Part shown: positions 51,718 through 64,000 of the stretch, one piece after another
Position numbering within the stretch: position 1 is the stretch's first letter
How the letters are laid out: the number at the start of each line of letters is the position of its first letter
DNA from: Xestospongia bergquistia
Taxonomy: Eukaryota > Porifera > Demospongiae > Haplosclerida > Petrosiidae
Direction of reading: 5' to 3'
DNA: 64,000 bases
Assembly (NCBI GenBank): GCA_963965975.1
Contig: OZ014416.1
Span: forward strand, 1,736,001-1,800,000
Notes under the pieces: generated by a model
What the model was told of the DNA's origin: nothing
What the model saw: only the letters and a program-made list of their open reading frames with translations
The model's database searches: none
Program-made: the position numbers and the translations under genes

Positions 51718-54700
51718 ATGGCAACACCAGTCAAGCGAGGACTAGGAGATAGTGTGTTCCTTGTGAAAACCCTTGAGAAAATACTTAATGATAAAGAAAC
51801 AAAACGAAGTCAACATCAAAGGCTACGAAGAGCATGTGAAGATGCTTTGAGTGAGTTATTAGTATGTACTCTTAATTCTTGTTAAAACAGTTCCTGAGTC
51901 TTGAAAAAAATTAGAGTGGTCTCTTTTTTTTTTAACAGAGTTAAATATTTGTATAATGTACTATTAGTAACATTGACAAAATGTAGTAGAACACATGTTC
52001 ACTACTTGTTATCTGTCCTACTCTATGATTTCAGGTTTAGGGGGTAGGATAGTAATGTAATAACATTACACATAACATTACTCTTTGTAGTGTTACTTAC
52101 TGTGTGACATAATGAAGTCCTAAAAACCTTTTGACCCTGTTATTCTAATCATTTGTTGTTCTCTATTAAATGAGTTGCTGTACAGAAAGTTGGTTTTATG
52201 ATGATAGTTAGTTTTCGTTAACCTCAAGTCTACTTTTTTATCTTTTGTGTTTCCTAATGTTAGCATTTTTTAAATGACTCAGTTTAACAACCACTACCAA
52301 TTCACATCATTTCAAACTATAAATTGTTCCATACAATTAAATTCATTACCTGTCCAAATTTTATTATAGTCGCTAAAATCACCAAAATTTTGCCAAATGT
52401 AATTTATAAAATACTTGAGTCTATAAGCAGTGTAGTAGTGTAAAATATACTGTGTTTTTGTACATACAAAATTAATGGTCTCCCTTTAATGATACATGTA
52501 TCATTCTGTCTTTAATATTATTTTAACATAATGAAATCATCTTACATTAGGTCATTGTACCATAAGTCAATGTGATTAAGTACTGATGTTAGAGGTTACT
52601 GTCTTAGGTCACTGTGGTAAGTACTGATGCTCGCTAGTCTAGAGGTTACTGTCCTAGGTCACTGTGGTAAGTACTGATGCTCACTAGTCCAGAGGTTACT
52701 GTCCTAGGTCACTGTGGTAAGTACTGATGCTCACTAGTCTAAAGGTTACTGTCCTAGGTCACTGTTGGAAGTACTGATGCTCGCTAGTCTAGAGGTTACT
52801 GTCCTAGGTCAATGTGTAAGTTCTGATGTTTACTAGTTTAGAGATTACTATCCTAGGTCACTGTAGTAAGTACTGATGTTCACTAGTTTAGAGCTTACTA
52901 ACAATAGCTATCCTAGCTCACTGTAATAAGCCTCTTTAATCTAATATTACTGTACACCAATGATATTAAGTTATAATTACTTCCCCTTAATCATTAGTCA
53001 AGTACCTACATTTAACACCTCATATACCATAACATCATTCTTCTATGTATTATATAACTATAACACTAATCATTGTAGTGATTGTAATCTTATAATTATT
53101 TATTCAACTAATTATTTACTTTCATTCTGAGAGAATAAGATAAACAATTATCGCATAACTCACTTATGGTGCCGACCCTGTCGTCATAACAATTTATATG
53201 TAATCTGAACACAACTGTTTATTTGTCATAGTTCATGTTTATTGCACACCACAAATGGGATTTTTAACCTCTTGTTGATACCTTAATAAGAATTAATTAA
53301 ATATTAATAATAGTTACTTAACTAGCATATTATAATAAGTGACAAGTGGGATTTTATGATGTTTAGAAAACTGTTCATTATTCAATAAGTATTTCGTATC
53401 TCTTTGTCTATTCAATTATCTTTTCACCTGAGATGATTCATTTGTCAACGAGTGAAATGTTTTCATATTGTTATTAACCTCTTGCAATAGATGTGCCTAA
53501 ATGTAATGACAATCATATTTTTAACCCCTTAGAATCTTGCTATCGGTGTAGTTATAATATAGAAGTAGTGATAGCAATGTTCACAATGTAACTCTACTTG
53601 CCACTTGCCTACATTGCTTAGCATTGCAGCTGTCCAAACTTTGAACCACATTCAATGTAGTGTCCTACATAAATTTTTATTCTATTGTTAGTTTTAGTAC
53701 ATTGGTTCTATTTTAAAATCTCTACATCTATTTACCTACTATGTTCATTATGTCTCCTTTGTCTCTGTTTAGAGGACATTAAAGAAGAACAGAAGAAGCT
53801 AAAAGGACAAGCTGAGAGTCAAAGGTAATAATTTTATTTATTTTTGTACTTTGTTACATACATAAAAAGAGGGCTGGTCACAAAGTTGTTTTTGTGTAGT
53901 CTACTATAGTCATCATGTGACATGTTCTATAGATATGTAAAGGTTTATAATTTATTAGTTTATTCCTCAAAGACTTTTTAGACAATACAACACTCTGTCT
54001 GTGGGTAGATGTTATGTCTTCGTGTTTATATGTGTCACTAGACACTCTGACAATAAGCAGGACTCATAACCCATAGATTTAGAGGTTTTTTGCTGTCCCC
54101 ATTCTCAATGGCTATCTCATTTTGAGGGTATCCGTTAATATCTGGTTCATCTACAAATATTGGACTACACTAATAAAATGAGGAGTATGAAAATATAAAC
54201 ACGTAACATGTTCTTTGTAAATTTAACCAAGCTATCCTACTTGGCTCTACTTACATGTAGTATCAGATGAAACGATGTATCCCTTAACTGTAGTACATGT
54301 GGTTAAAAGTATGTGTTCAAGGTAATTGTCAGAGAAGGAAGTCTGAATTTCCCCTTTAGTAAACAAATGATAATCTATCATAATTCTTAGTTGAATGAGT
54401 GGGTGGATGGCTAACATTTATTATTATTGTTTAACGTGGCATGAACAGAGCATATTACTTTGTACAAATGTCTGCATTTATGCTATAATGCACTTTAAGT
54501 TGTAACTGCATTGTGTAATATGATCATTAGCCCACAAATGTTGATCTACTCTATTGTGTTATCAATTATACCCTTTGTACTAGGAAGCATAATGTCAACA
54601 TCCCTCCTTTACAATGACTCCTAAAAACCCTTTATGGTGGACTTCTAAGAACCTATCCTCAGTAGTAATAAATTTTTCTTACATCCAATAATGTCAGATT

Positions 54701-57400
54701 AACTTGTCTATTCCAGTCTGGGAGGATTTAGTCAGGATACAAGTGGGTACATGTAGTTTACAGGGAAGTGGTTCGTTTACTAATATAGAGTTACAAGAGA
54801 TGGTGGATTGCCAGATATAATAGTGAGAAAGGAAGTAATTGCAGACATCATTCAATTTATCGCCTAATATGATGTTGTTTTGCTGATGTGGGTATATGTG
54901 CTAAATTAGTTACAATGCATAAGTCAAGTGAGTTTAGATCATAAGACCATTGTTCCAGATTATGACTATTTGTAGTGAGTGATGCATGTAATGATGAAAT
55001 AGTTGAATACTAAATTAGTTACAATGCATAAGTCAAGTGAGTTTAGATCATAAGACCATTGTTCCAGATTATGACTATTTGTAGTGAGTGATGCATGTAA
55101 ATGATGAAATAGTTGTAGATGTCATATGATAATAATCTAATGCACTAAACCAAAACACCTTTTGTTGTTAGTGAAGAGTAATTTGTTTAGTCTTTTATGA
55201 GTCACAATTGGAGTAATAATAGTGGGTCATGAAAAAGATGTATTGTTGTACAGGAAAATGGTGTATTCATCAAGAATATTTTTGATATGGTTATAGCATC
55301 AAATTTTATAGCAATTTACATAATGCTATTATTCACATGCATTATTCCCATTGCTGCCATCTAATAACCACGCCCATTTACCACGCTAATTACTATGCCC
55401 AATACTGTTCCCATTACCACACCTAGTACATATGTGCATGACCAGCTGTGTATTTTGTCTCTTCCAACATAGCATATGTCCATTTGGATTTTCAATTCAT
55501 CCATATTGTCACTCTATCCATCCATTGTATACAATATCTATCTATCATTAATTGTTTATATATATGTGTATTCTTTACATAACTATATATTTATATATCT
55601 ATATATGTAGATAATTATCTCATTATTTTCTCTCTCCATCCTTTTTAGTCCTTCTGGCAACATTAACGCTGACAAATATTTCCTCCCTCTTGAGTTAGCC
55701 TTTCGTAGTAATATTCCTCGTGTTGTCAATGTATCTTTGGACTGTGTTCAAGTATGTTACATGCATGCGTGTTTATTGTAGAAACATGTCTTGAATGTTT
55801 CCTACACACTAATATGCTATATTATTGTAATGATGTTAGTTAAAGGAGTTGAGAATGACAAAATATTAGCACTAGAAATGTATTCAATTTATCTAATAGT
55901 AATCTGATAGTATCCTTATTAAATGAACTGGTTGCAGCAGCATTATCCAATGTTACTATTGTATACCTTATACCTCACTACAATACCTTTGTAACATATC
56001 CTTGGCTACTGGAAAAAATAACATTTCACTTGTAAAAATCATCCTAAGATTATTATGGTGGTACCGTTATTGCTGTAAGGGACTGTACTTTGCTAAGTGT
56101 AATGACTAGAAAGATAAGAAAGTTGTGGTGCCACTCAAAGACGTTTTGCAGAAGTTTTGAGCCTTGATCAGTCACGCCCAATTTGAAGTACATTCATTCA
56201 GGGTTTCATTTAGGGGGGGGGGGGCATTTGCCCCCCCCCCCTTTGGAAATTAGGTTAGCCATTTTTTTTCAAGGGGTAATTGGATGTAATGAATACAGAA
56301 CTGAAACTCAACACAAGGAGTATACAGCATAAGATAACCTTAGACTAAACACAAGGAGAATGTACAGTTTTAGCCAGTAGTCTATGGGTGTTAAATTACT
56401 CCTAAATGCCTTATCAGCACCTGGTCTATAGGTGCTAAGTGTCTTATCAGCACCAGAAATATGGTCATCTCGTCATGTCATTTGAAAAGCACAAATGGTC
56501 TGAAAATGTGCCAGAAGCAATCTCAGAGGGTCTAAAATTAAAAAATTTTCTGGGGGGCATGCCTCCAGACACCTCTAGAGGGTGCACTGTCACCCGCAGT
56601 CACTTTGCCCCCCTAAATTTTCTCTAAGTATTATTTTGCCCCCCCCCCCCTTGTCCATTTTTCTAAATGAAACCCTGCATTCATGGTGGTTACTTTATCC
56701 ATGTTAATTTCATTTGTTGGCTTCAAAATCACATATAACAATATAATAAAACAAACTGAGTAACATGTGGTCCTGAACAAAACTCACATGGGCACTTTCA
56801 GCATGCCAACCAGAATAACTGGTCACACTTCATAGAACTTACCCATGATGTGTTTCTATAATTGCATGCAAGAAAAATGTCTAGTGTATAATTACGTCCA
56901 TATAAACATGTCTTGTACATGTACATGTATGTGCACAACTAAAATAAACATACGACCACGATATATTGTTATTTCCACTTTCAGTGAGAGAAGTCAGTTT
57001 CTATGAATTCTGTTTTCAACTGATCTTGCTAAGTGAACATCCTACTCATTCCCATATACTGGAAGTCTGTTTACTGACAGAATAATTACATTTCAATTTT
57101 TAATAATGTTTTTGAGTCTATGAGTCTGCCATTTTTGTACTGCTAACTTCTAAAATAAATACTGATCATAATTTTAAAAATCATCCAGGGCTGAGAGAAT
57201 GCATAATGCTGGAAGCAAGCCAGCTACATTAAAAGAAGCTTCATAGCTCAATCACCCAACCCAATCATTTTATCATTTGCAGTAATGACTCATTGGTTAC
57301 TATGTGTGTCGGTAGCAATCTTATAAGACTTAAGTTTATTTTGTACTCTTAATTGTTGTATACAACAATAAAATAAAAAGAATGCGATAAAACACACAAC

Positions 57401-57431
<31 letters not shown>

Positions 57432-58510
57432 GACCACAACATACCATGTGGTCAAAAACAATTATAATAGTGTCTGTAGATTGTTGTCAATCAGACAATT
57501 AAAAGAAACAAAGTAACTTAGAAAAATTGTAAAGTTTGCTTTCTTTTGTGTTACACAATCATACTATATCTTGCTTGTCTGTGACCCATTATAACAACTG
57601 GAGCTAGTACAATATACACCTACATTTACTGACGCTCTGATTGTATACCAATGTTGTTGTTATTACATCATTGATTCAATTTTTTGTTTGATAAATATTG
57701 TTTTTGTAATGTTTTTTAGAAACTAGTAGCATATGGACTATTGAGGGGTGAATCTGTTGATCCAGACAATCCTGATAAACATCTTATTGATCGTATTATT
57801 GATACTATATGTGGATGTTTTGTTGGTGTACAAACAGACGAGGGAGTACAATTACAAATTATCAAGGTAACGAAGTAAATTGTCCTTGTTTTGTTAATAC
57901 CTGCCAAAATCTTCCTATTTAAAATTATGGTTTATAAATAACTAGTAAATATATGGTAATTTGTTGTTGTTTTCATGTTTTGTAATGTATTGTATAACTA
58001 TGATCATATAACTACTGTGTATAGCAGGTATTATTGGCAGCTGAAATATTTGACGGTTTGCCATCAAAATAAGCAAAATTAAAATTTGGCGATTCTTTTT
58101 GTGGTAAGGATGTGCACTGTTCTTCATTAGGCAGGACAGTTCTCTTTGTGAAATACCTAAGTAACGCCATTTACGTAGCGGCTAGCAGATGGGGATCATG
58201 TACAGGGAGACATGAAAAATTATTGACGATTTTGTTGCAGACCGTCAATACGCCAAATTTAATTCGCCGCCAATAATACCCACTGTACAGTATATCAGAT
58301 ATACAACATGTACAGTTTGTTTGTTTGTTTAATCTTCTGCTTTCAGTTTTTTGGTTTTCATATACTTTTTTATGTACATATCAGTGAATAAACATACATT
58401 ATAGCAACATCAGTTTTTACAAAGATAAGCATGTACCATCTGAACCCATTCCTCTATATTTTAAAACTTATATTAGTCTCTATCCTGTACATTGTAGTAT
58501 ATTATTTATC

Positions 58511-58548
<38 letters not shown>

Positions 58549-58576
58549 CACCACCATGCTGAATATTTGTAAGAGT

Positions 58577-58631
<55 letters not shown>

Positions 58632-61600
58632 CACCATGCTGAATATTTGTAAGAGTTCACTATATATGTATATATAAATACACCACCATACTGAATATTT
58701 GTAAGAGTTCACTATAGAGTGGTATATGTATCACTGTCAGTATTCACTGTGCATATGTGTATTATATACATGTACTTCATGTTATTTTAAGAGATTATTT
58801 CTCCACACTGAGTGCATTTGTTTATCTTTGATTATATTTGCTTATGGAATTTGTGTCGTAGTGATTTCCTTCTTCAGAGTTATGTCTTAGAATAAATCAA
58901 CTTACACTCACTCTTTCTCAACCACTAAATCCACATGACCTCCTTAAAATTGCCATTTATGAAATGTTTTTAATAGTAGTGTGTTGTTATTAACTGTACA
59001 AGGGAATTATTGTGGCTTTGAGTTAACATACACAAGTTGACTTTGTACCAAGTAATTTTGATTTCATGATCGATGATGGGTATTTTTATTAACAATACTA
59101 TGTTTTGTTGGCTCCATTACACTTAAATCATATAGCCACACCTCTTTCTTTTAATTACCTTTATTATAGTGACCACTATATCATAATTGCAGCTTGGGAA
59201 ATGAAAAGACTAAATGTAGCCTTTAACTGTGTGAAGATTGCAAAAGTTAATTGTTACTAAGTGTGTAGATTAGTATTTGACCAACTCCAGAGCCTTGAGG
59301 GCCAACACTGAACTTTTATGCTCATAGAAGCACATGTAATTTACTCTTGACTTGTATGTTATATGAAAACATTTAAGAAGCAGGAAATTAATGTTGATAT
59401 ATTTAGAGATATTGTATGACATTGATAGAATTTGGTAATATTTAGGGATATCATTTAGTGACATTCATTGTTTGTCAGTGATATTTAGGGATATCATTTA
59501 GTGACATACATTGTTTGTCAGTGATATTTAGGGATATCATTTAGTGACATACATTGTTTGTCAGTGATTTTTAGGGATATCATTTAGTGACATACATTAT
59601 CATTTAGTGTCATCATATCAGTGATATTTCTCCATATGACATTAGTCATATTGGTATCTAAATATTATGCCATTGATGGCAAACATGAAGTAGGGTCAGT
59701 GACATTTGGGGAATACCCCCCACTTGTTTGAGTGCTGTTTTATTGTTGGGACTACAGTCATGGATATAGTTATAGAAGTACAAACTGTCTGTTACATATT
59801 GTCAAGTTCTTACGTCATATACAACTGTATTTGTACACCTGTGTAATCAATATTGAATTCTTATGGCTCTCTCTCTCTCTCCCTCTCTCCCTCCCCCCTC
59901 TCTCTCCCTCTCTCTCTCCCTCTCTCCCTCTCCCTCTCTTTCTCTCCCTCTCTCTCTCCTCCTAGGCCTTACTAACTATTCTTACTTCAAACAATGTGGA
60001 AGTTCATGGTGGTACTGTTCTTCAAGCTGTTCGTTGTTGCTATAATATATTTTTAGCTAGTCGTAGTCCTATAAATCAAACTACAGCTAAAGCCAGTTTA
60101 ACACAAATCATTAGCACCTTGTTTCAAAACCTAGAAAATGAAGAGGTACAACTATTGTCTATTGAGTTTTTAAAGTAATTTTAATTGTAAGTGTCTTATA
60201 AAATTTGTAATAATTGTATTCCCTAAGTAATTGTAATGAACCACAATTACATCATTTATTGGGAAAACCTGCCCTTGATTATGAATACAATTTAAATTAT
60301 ATTTTCAATGTTCAATGTTTTAATCCAAACACAGCTATTAGAAATAAGACCCTTGTCTTTTGGCATAAGTAATGGTGATGGTAATGGTAATGGTGATGGT
60401 AATGGTAATGGTGATGATGATGGTAATGGTAATGGTGATGGTGATGGTGATGGTAATGGTAATGGTGATGGTGATGGTGATGGTATTGATAATAATAATG
60501 GTAATGTTAATGACAACGGTGATGGTAATGGTAATGGTGATGGTGATGGTGAAATGGTCTAATTGTAATGGAAATTGATTACATTAAGGCTGTAATGGAC
60601 ACACCACTGTTACCTATTGGATAAGGATGGACAGACAGATAGATGGATAGATGGACAGATGATTTGATGATGAATTTGATGGATAGACAAATGAGAAATA
60701 TAAGTAAACAGATGACTAGATAGATAATGGACATCAAGTTAATTGAATTTTTTTATTAGTCCTTACAAGTTATGGCTCGTGAACGTATGGCAATGTCATA
60801 TCCAACTCCGCCCCCAAGTCACTCAGACAACCAATCAGATACATCCTCTCAATCACATGACAGGATTCCAGATTTAGTTGAACAAGAAGATAGAAGACTA
60901 AGCATTCGTAAACAAGATCCAGAATTAGCAGCGATAGCTTCTAAACTTGTTGAACAAGTTTTAGCTAAAGTTGTTGCTGAAGAATGTATGAGGATACCAT
61001 CTTCATATGTGGAAGACAAAGAGACGGAGAGAGAGAAAGATGAGGTAAAAATAGGTCCCATTTTACTCACCTAGCATACATCTACAATTCTACATATATC
61101 ATTGGATATACATTACATGTAGTTGTACATGCATTTCCATTTATAATGCATGGAAATTTGAATGTTTGGGTATGAGGCTTTATATTACATGTGTTGTGAT
61201 TGTATTGTTATCATCTAGTTGTCTTCTGAGTTTACTGTTAGTATAGCATCAACTACAGCTAGTGCTTTTGATGATACTGAATCTTTACATTCAACACTCT
61301 CTGAAGTACGAGATCCTTCTCCTCATCCTCAGGTATAGATGAGTACAACTATGTCACTATGTAATTTCTCACTTACTCATTTTCTCTCTCTCACACACGC
61401 ACACACCAGACTCCTGCTCTAATTAAAGGTAATCTTCAGTTTCGACATATTTTACAAAAAGACTGTTTCCTCGTTTTTCGAACTCTCTGTAAGCTTTCAA
61501 TGAAGAATGTTACTGATATTCATGACCCAAGGTAGGAAGGAGGTGTGGCTACATAATGACCCTCATCTGTAACTTAAATTACATTAAGTTGGTCATTTAA

Positions 61601-61911
61601 AACAAAATGATATTTCAATCTTTCCCTTTTAGATCTCACGAGCGTCGATCCAAAGTGATTAGTCTTGAATTACTTCTGTCAATTTTGGAGAACTCTGGTC
61701 CAGTATTTCGTACTGATGAGGTGTTTATAGGTGCTATTAAACATCACTTGTGTGTGGCATTATCTAAAAATGGAGTGTCTAGTGTACCTGAAGTGTTTGA
61801 ATTATCACTGTCTATATTTTTGGCATTGTTCTCGTCATTCAAAGCTCATTTGAAAATGCAAATTGAGGTACATGTGCACATGCCAATATGCACATGCAGG
61901 CATATATACTG

Positions 61912-61970
<59 letters not shown>

Positions 61971-64000
61971 CAGGTATTCTTCAAGGAGATATTTCTAAAT
62001 ATTCTAGAAACTTCAACTAGTTCTTTTCAATTAAAGTGGTTGGTATTACAAGCACTCATGAGAGTTTGTAATGGTATGTATATTATAAATAATTTAGATA
62101 TTGTATTCAATATATGTACAATATAACTGTAGTTTGTAATGGTATGTATATTATAAATAATTTAGATATTGTATTCAATATATGTACAATATAACTGTAG
62201 TTTGTAATGGTATGTATATTATAAATAATTTAGATATTGTGTACAATATAACTGTACATTACATGCCCTAATTAAAGGGGTTTCCTGATAGGCAATTAGT
62301 AGTCTCTCTCTCTCTCTTTTCAAGATGCTCAAAGTATAGTGGACATTTTTCTAAATTATGACTGTGATCTCTCTCTTGCTAATGTATATGGTCGTCTTGT
62401 AAATGACCTTAGTCGAATAGGACAAGGTCGACAAGCTGTGGAATTGGGAGCCACTCCCCTTCAGGAAAGGAAAATAAGGGTTAAGGTAAATAAAATATGA
62501 ACAAAAAGTCAAAAATTTAACTAGAGTCTGTTTAATTAACCCCTTGTATATCTGTTCGTTTTATTTATTTAACCCTTTTTGACAGGGTCTGGAGTGTTTA
62601 GTGAGTATATTAAAGTGTTTAGTGGAGTGGAGTAGAGAATTATATATTGATCCATCAACTACTGGATTGAATGCTGTATCACCTATCACTGGTACATTTA
62701 ATAAATTGATAGACAGATGGATCAGTGGATAGATAGATGGAATGATGGATATTTGAATGGACAGACAAACATACATTTAGGGTTTTGACAGATAGACAAA
62801 TCATTAACCTGTTCGTATGTCTGTTTTCTAACACAAATTAGGTGGAGGTAGTGGAGTTGGTCCAACTCAGCATTCCTTAAACCACACATCAGAGAAGAAG
62901 GTCAAACACAATAAAGTGAAGCAGGCACATTCCATTGCTGAGGCCGAGGGTACTAGTGTATCTGAAGGCACTATGGCCACAGATAGTCCAGAACAGTTTG
63001 AGACACAAAAGTTAATGAAAGAGACAATGGAGAAAGGAATTAAATTGTTAGTAGACAAAATAGATAACTCTATTAAATAACTTAATGGAATTAAAACAAA
63101 TGTAGTTTACGAGTTTACAACACGTAACAATCATATACATGTACATGACAATTTTATTAATACATGTAATTAGATTATATACATGTACATGACAATTTTA
63201 TTAATACATGTAATTAGATTATACTAATATATGAACTCATATCTTTAAAGTTTTGTAATTAAATTGTCTTCATATCATTATGTTACTGTTTTTCTTTAGA
63301 TTTGTTGATAAGCCCAAGAAAGGTATTGCCTTCCTACAAGACAAAGGCATTCTTGGTAATAAGCCAGAGGATATAGCCAAGCTCTTTTACACTGATGAAA
63401 GATTTGACAAGGTAATGAATGATCTGATGCAAGCTGTGTAACATTAACAATCAATACTATACATGTCCATATATGGAGGCATACTGTTGACTTGGATTTG
63501 TAATGTATTCATGTGCAATGTATGTTAGGTCATTACTTGTGGCTGTTGTGGTATGCAATGTGTAGAGTTTGGGGACTGCCATGACAGACAGTCGCAGTCT
63601 AATTGGCAATAGTCTCAATTGATCTCATTATTTAAATGCCCATTTATAGATTAGGATGTGTGTTGTGTTTTCATATTTTAGACTGCTATCGGAGATTATA
63701 TGGGAGAAGGGGACGAGTGAGTTACTTGTAATCATTGCCAAATGATGTTGTGGTTTCCTATTATTTTAGATTCAATAAATATGTTATGTATGCCTACATT
63801 GATTGCTTTGATTTTAGCAAGATTGATTTTGTACCAGCACTGCGACTACTTCTCTCGAGTTTTCGACTTCCTGGAGAAGCACAGAAAATTGATCGAATTA
63901 TGGAAAAATTTGCTAGTAGATACTGCGAAACTAATCCAAGGTATTGAGTTGAGAAGTTGATTAGTACCATCTCCTACTTACTCTCTTTCTCTCTCTCTCT
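51718..64000 (+). CDS. ARFGEF1/2: Brefeldin A-inhibited ARF guanine-nucleotide exchange factor (BIG), 5' part
   Basis: Sixteen exons: 51718-51850, 53773-53824, 55649-55751, 57720-57866, 59966-60145, 60760-61044, 61219-61332, 61410-61531, 61633-61867, 61974-62073, 62325-62485, 62586-62691, 62842-63046, 63300-63411, 63682-63716, 63770-63940; about 753 codons, then the window ends in an intron. The DCB domain spans exons 1-5 ([46 protein letters not shown]). The HUS domain spans exons 8-12 ([49 protein letters not shown] with the preceding FFKEIFLN). The Sec7 domain starts at [16 protein letters not shown]. The catalytic glutamate is in [15 protein letters not shown] proteins activate class I ARFs at the trans-Golgi and endosomes. 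The DCB-HUS linker is shorter than in vertebrates. The remaining Sec7 and HDS domains lie to the right. Confidence 0.94.
51851..53772 (+). other. ARFGEF intron 1
   Basis: 1.9 kb. It holds a 50 bp minisatellite of about six copies (52590-52905), with units of the form AGAGGTTACTGTCCTAGGTC. The rest is AT-rich without coding signal. Confidence 0.8.
52590..52905. repeat. 50-bp minisatellite
   Basis: About six diverging copies; each contains CCTAGGTCACTGTGGTAAGT, which happens to include a splice-donor-like GTAAGT. Confidence 0.88.
53825..55648 (+). other. ARFGEF intron 2 with a 109-bp tandem duplication
   Basis: 1.8 kb. 54901-55009 is repeated at 55010-55115 with one added base. Otherwise no coding or element structure. 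Confidence 0.85.
56191..56685. mobile_element. Non-autonomous hAT-like transposon
   Basis: The element is 56199-56677 (479 bp). Its ends are CAGGGTTTCATTTA and TAAATGAAACCCTG, a perfect 14 bp inverted repeat. Flanks are CATTCATT and CATTCATG, an 8 bp target duplication with one mismatch. CAGGG-type ends and 8 bp duplications are hAT hallmarks. Next to each end are long G and C runs; at the left, 12 G and 11 C form a hairpin around CATTTG. No transposase. It lies in ARFGEF intron 3. Confidence 0.88.
58015..58290. mobile_element. MITE-like element with GGTATTATTGGC ends
   Basis: About 275 bp in ARFGEF intron 4. The left end contains GGTATTATTGGCAGCTGAA; the right end carries its imperfect inverse. 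Inner inverted words include TTTGACGG/CCGTCAA and AAATTTGGCG/CGCCAAATTT. No ORF. Confidence 0.65.
58518..58715. repeat. TA microsatellites with a repeated 35-bp spacer
   Basis: Three TA runs, each followed by CACCACCATGCTGAATATTT and GTAAGAGTTCAC. It looks like a minisatellite whose TA part has expanded differently in each copy. Confidence 0.9.
59437..59600. repeat. 43-bp minisatellite
   Basis: Four copies built on ATTTAGGGATATCATTTAGT in ARFGEF intron 4. Confidence 0.9.
59866..59964. repeat. CT-rich tract before ARFGEF exon 5
   Basis: About 100 bp of CTCTCC-type pyrimidine run ending in the CCTAG acceptor of the exon at 59966. Confidence 0.9.
60370..60553. repeat. GGTGAT/GGTAAT hexanucleotide repeat
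   Basis: About 30 units of GGTAAT and GGTGAT in ARFGEF intron 5. All three forward frames are open for this reason only. Confidence 0.92.
61917..61968. repeat. CT microsatellite before ARFGEF exon 10
   Basis: A pure CT run of about 50 bp that ends 5 bp before the CCACAG acceptor at 61973. Confidence 0.93.
62064..62257. repeat. 68-bp tandem repeat spanning an exon-intron border
   Basis: Units start at 62064, 62132 and 62200. The first unit includes the end of ARFGEF exon 10 and its donor (AATG/GTATGT); the other two carry exact copies of that donor inside the intron. Confidence 0.92.
63135..63223. repeat. 43-bp tandem duplication
   Basis: Two copies of a TACATGTACATGACAATTTT-type unit in ARFGEF intron 13. 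Confidence 0.85.

Noticed and set aside
52590..52905. CRISPR array
   Set aside because: The 50 bp units are contiguous with no unique spacers, the copies diverge gradually, and the host is an animal.
56439..56627. Small ORF inside the hAT-like element
   Set aside because: 62 codons, no transposase motif; it looks like leftover element sequence.
60292..60578. Asp/Gly/Asn-rich and Met/Val-rich open frames
   Set aside because: All come from the GGTAAT/GGTGAT repeat in an intron of ARFGEF.

Overview
The window is nuclear DNA of an animal. Genes are split by many short GT-AG introns (often 45-150 bp), the DNA is AT-rich with abundant microsatellites and minisatellites, and the products are metazoan: Nup153, syntaxin, the four-domain CAD fusion, a BIG-type ARF exchange factor and an immunoglobulin-domain receptor. 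Compact genes, very short introns and pervasive TACATGTA palindromes suggest an early-branching animal, most likely a demosponge. That placement is an inference.

Layout, left to right. Positions 1-5064 (minus): most of a Nup153-like nucleoporin, cut by the window edge in its second zinc finger. 5342-7672 (minus): glycogen branching enzyme GBE1, head to head with 8260-10713 (plus), an endosomal Qa-syntaxin. 10934-12677 (plus): NME6, tail to tail with 12881-16864 (minus), the tRNA-Sec-associated RRM protein TRNAU1AP. 16865-23181 is a 6.3 kb accessory block with orphan exon-like pieces, very AT-rich DNA, two cell-cycle-type promoter modules around a 34-residue SP-rich repeat, a GC-rich hairpin, a decayed atypical-PKC pseudogene, a satellite, and a broken copy of TRNAU1AP exon 1 plus promoter lying against the CAD start. 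23182-38737 (plus): complete CAD in 48 exons (2252 codons before the stop; frame checked across every junction). 38895-39329: a foldback element. 39647-40618 (plus): an intronless coiled-coil/BTB/pentapeptide protein. 41235-50559 (minus): a type I membrane protein with Ig and FN3-like domains and a tail of about 595 residues. 51718 to the right edge (plus): the first 16 exons of an ARFGEF1/2 (BIG) homologue, through the start of the Sec7 domain.

The intact genes are housekeeping: nuclear pore, glycogen synthesis, endosome fusion, nucleoside diphosphate metabolism, selenocysteine tRNA handling, pyrimidine synthesis and Golgi/endosome ARF activation. They are close neighbours rather than one pathway. 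The least ordinary parts are the 17-23 kb block, the Ig receptor, the BTB-pentapeptide gene, the altered control sites in CAD, and four non-autonomous transposon-like elements, including one hAT-like element with a near-perfect 8 bp target duplication. I did not find a convincing wholly new system. The best candidates for undescribed biology are the SP-repeat locus and the Ig receptor.
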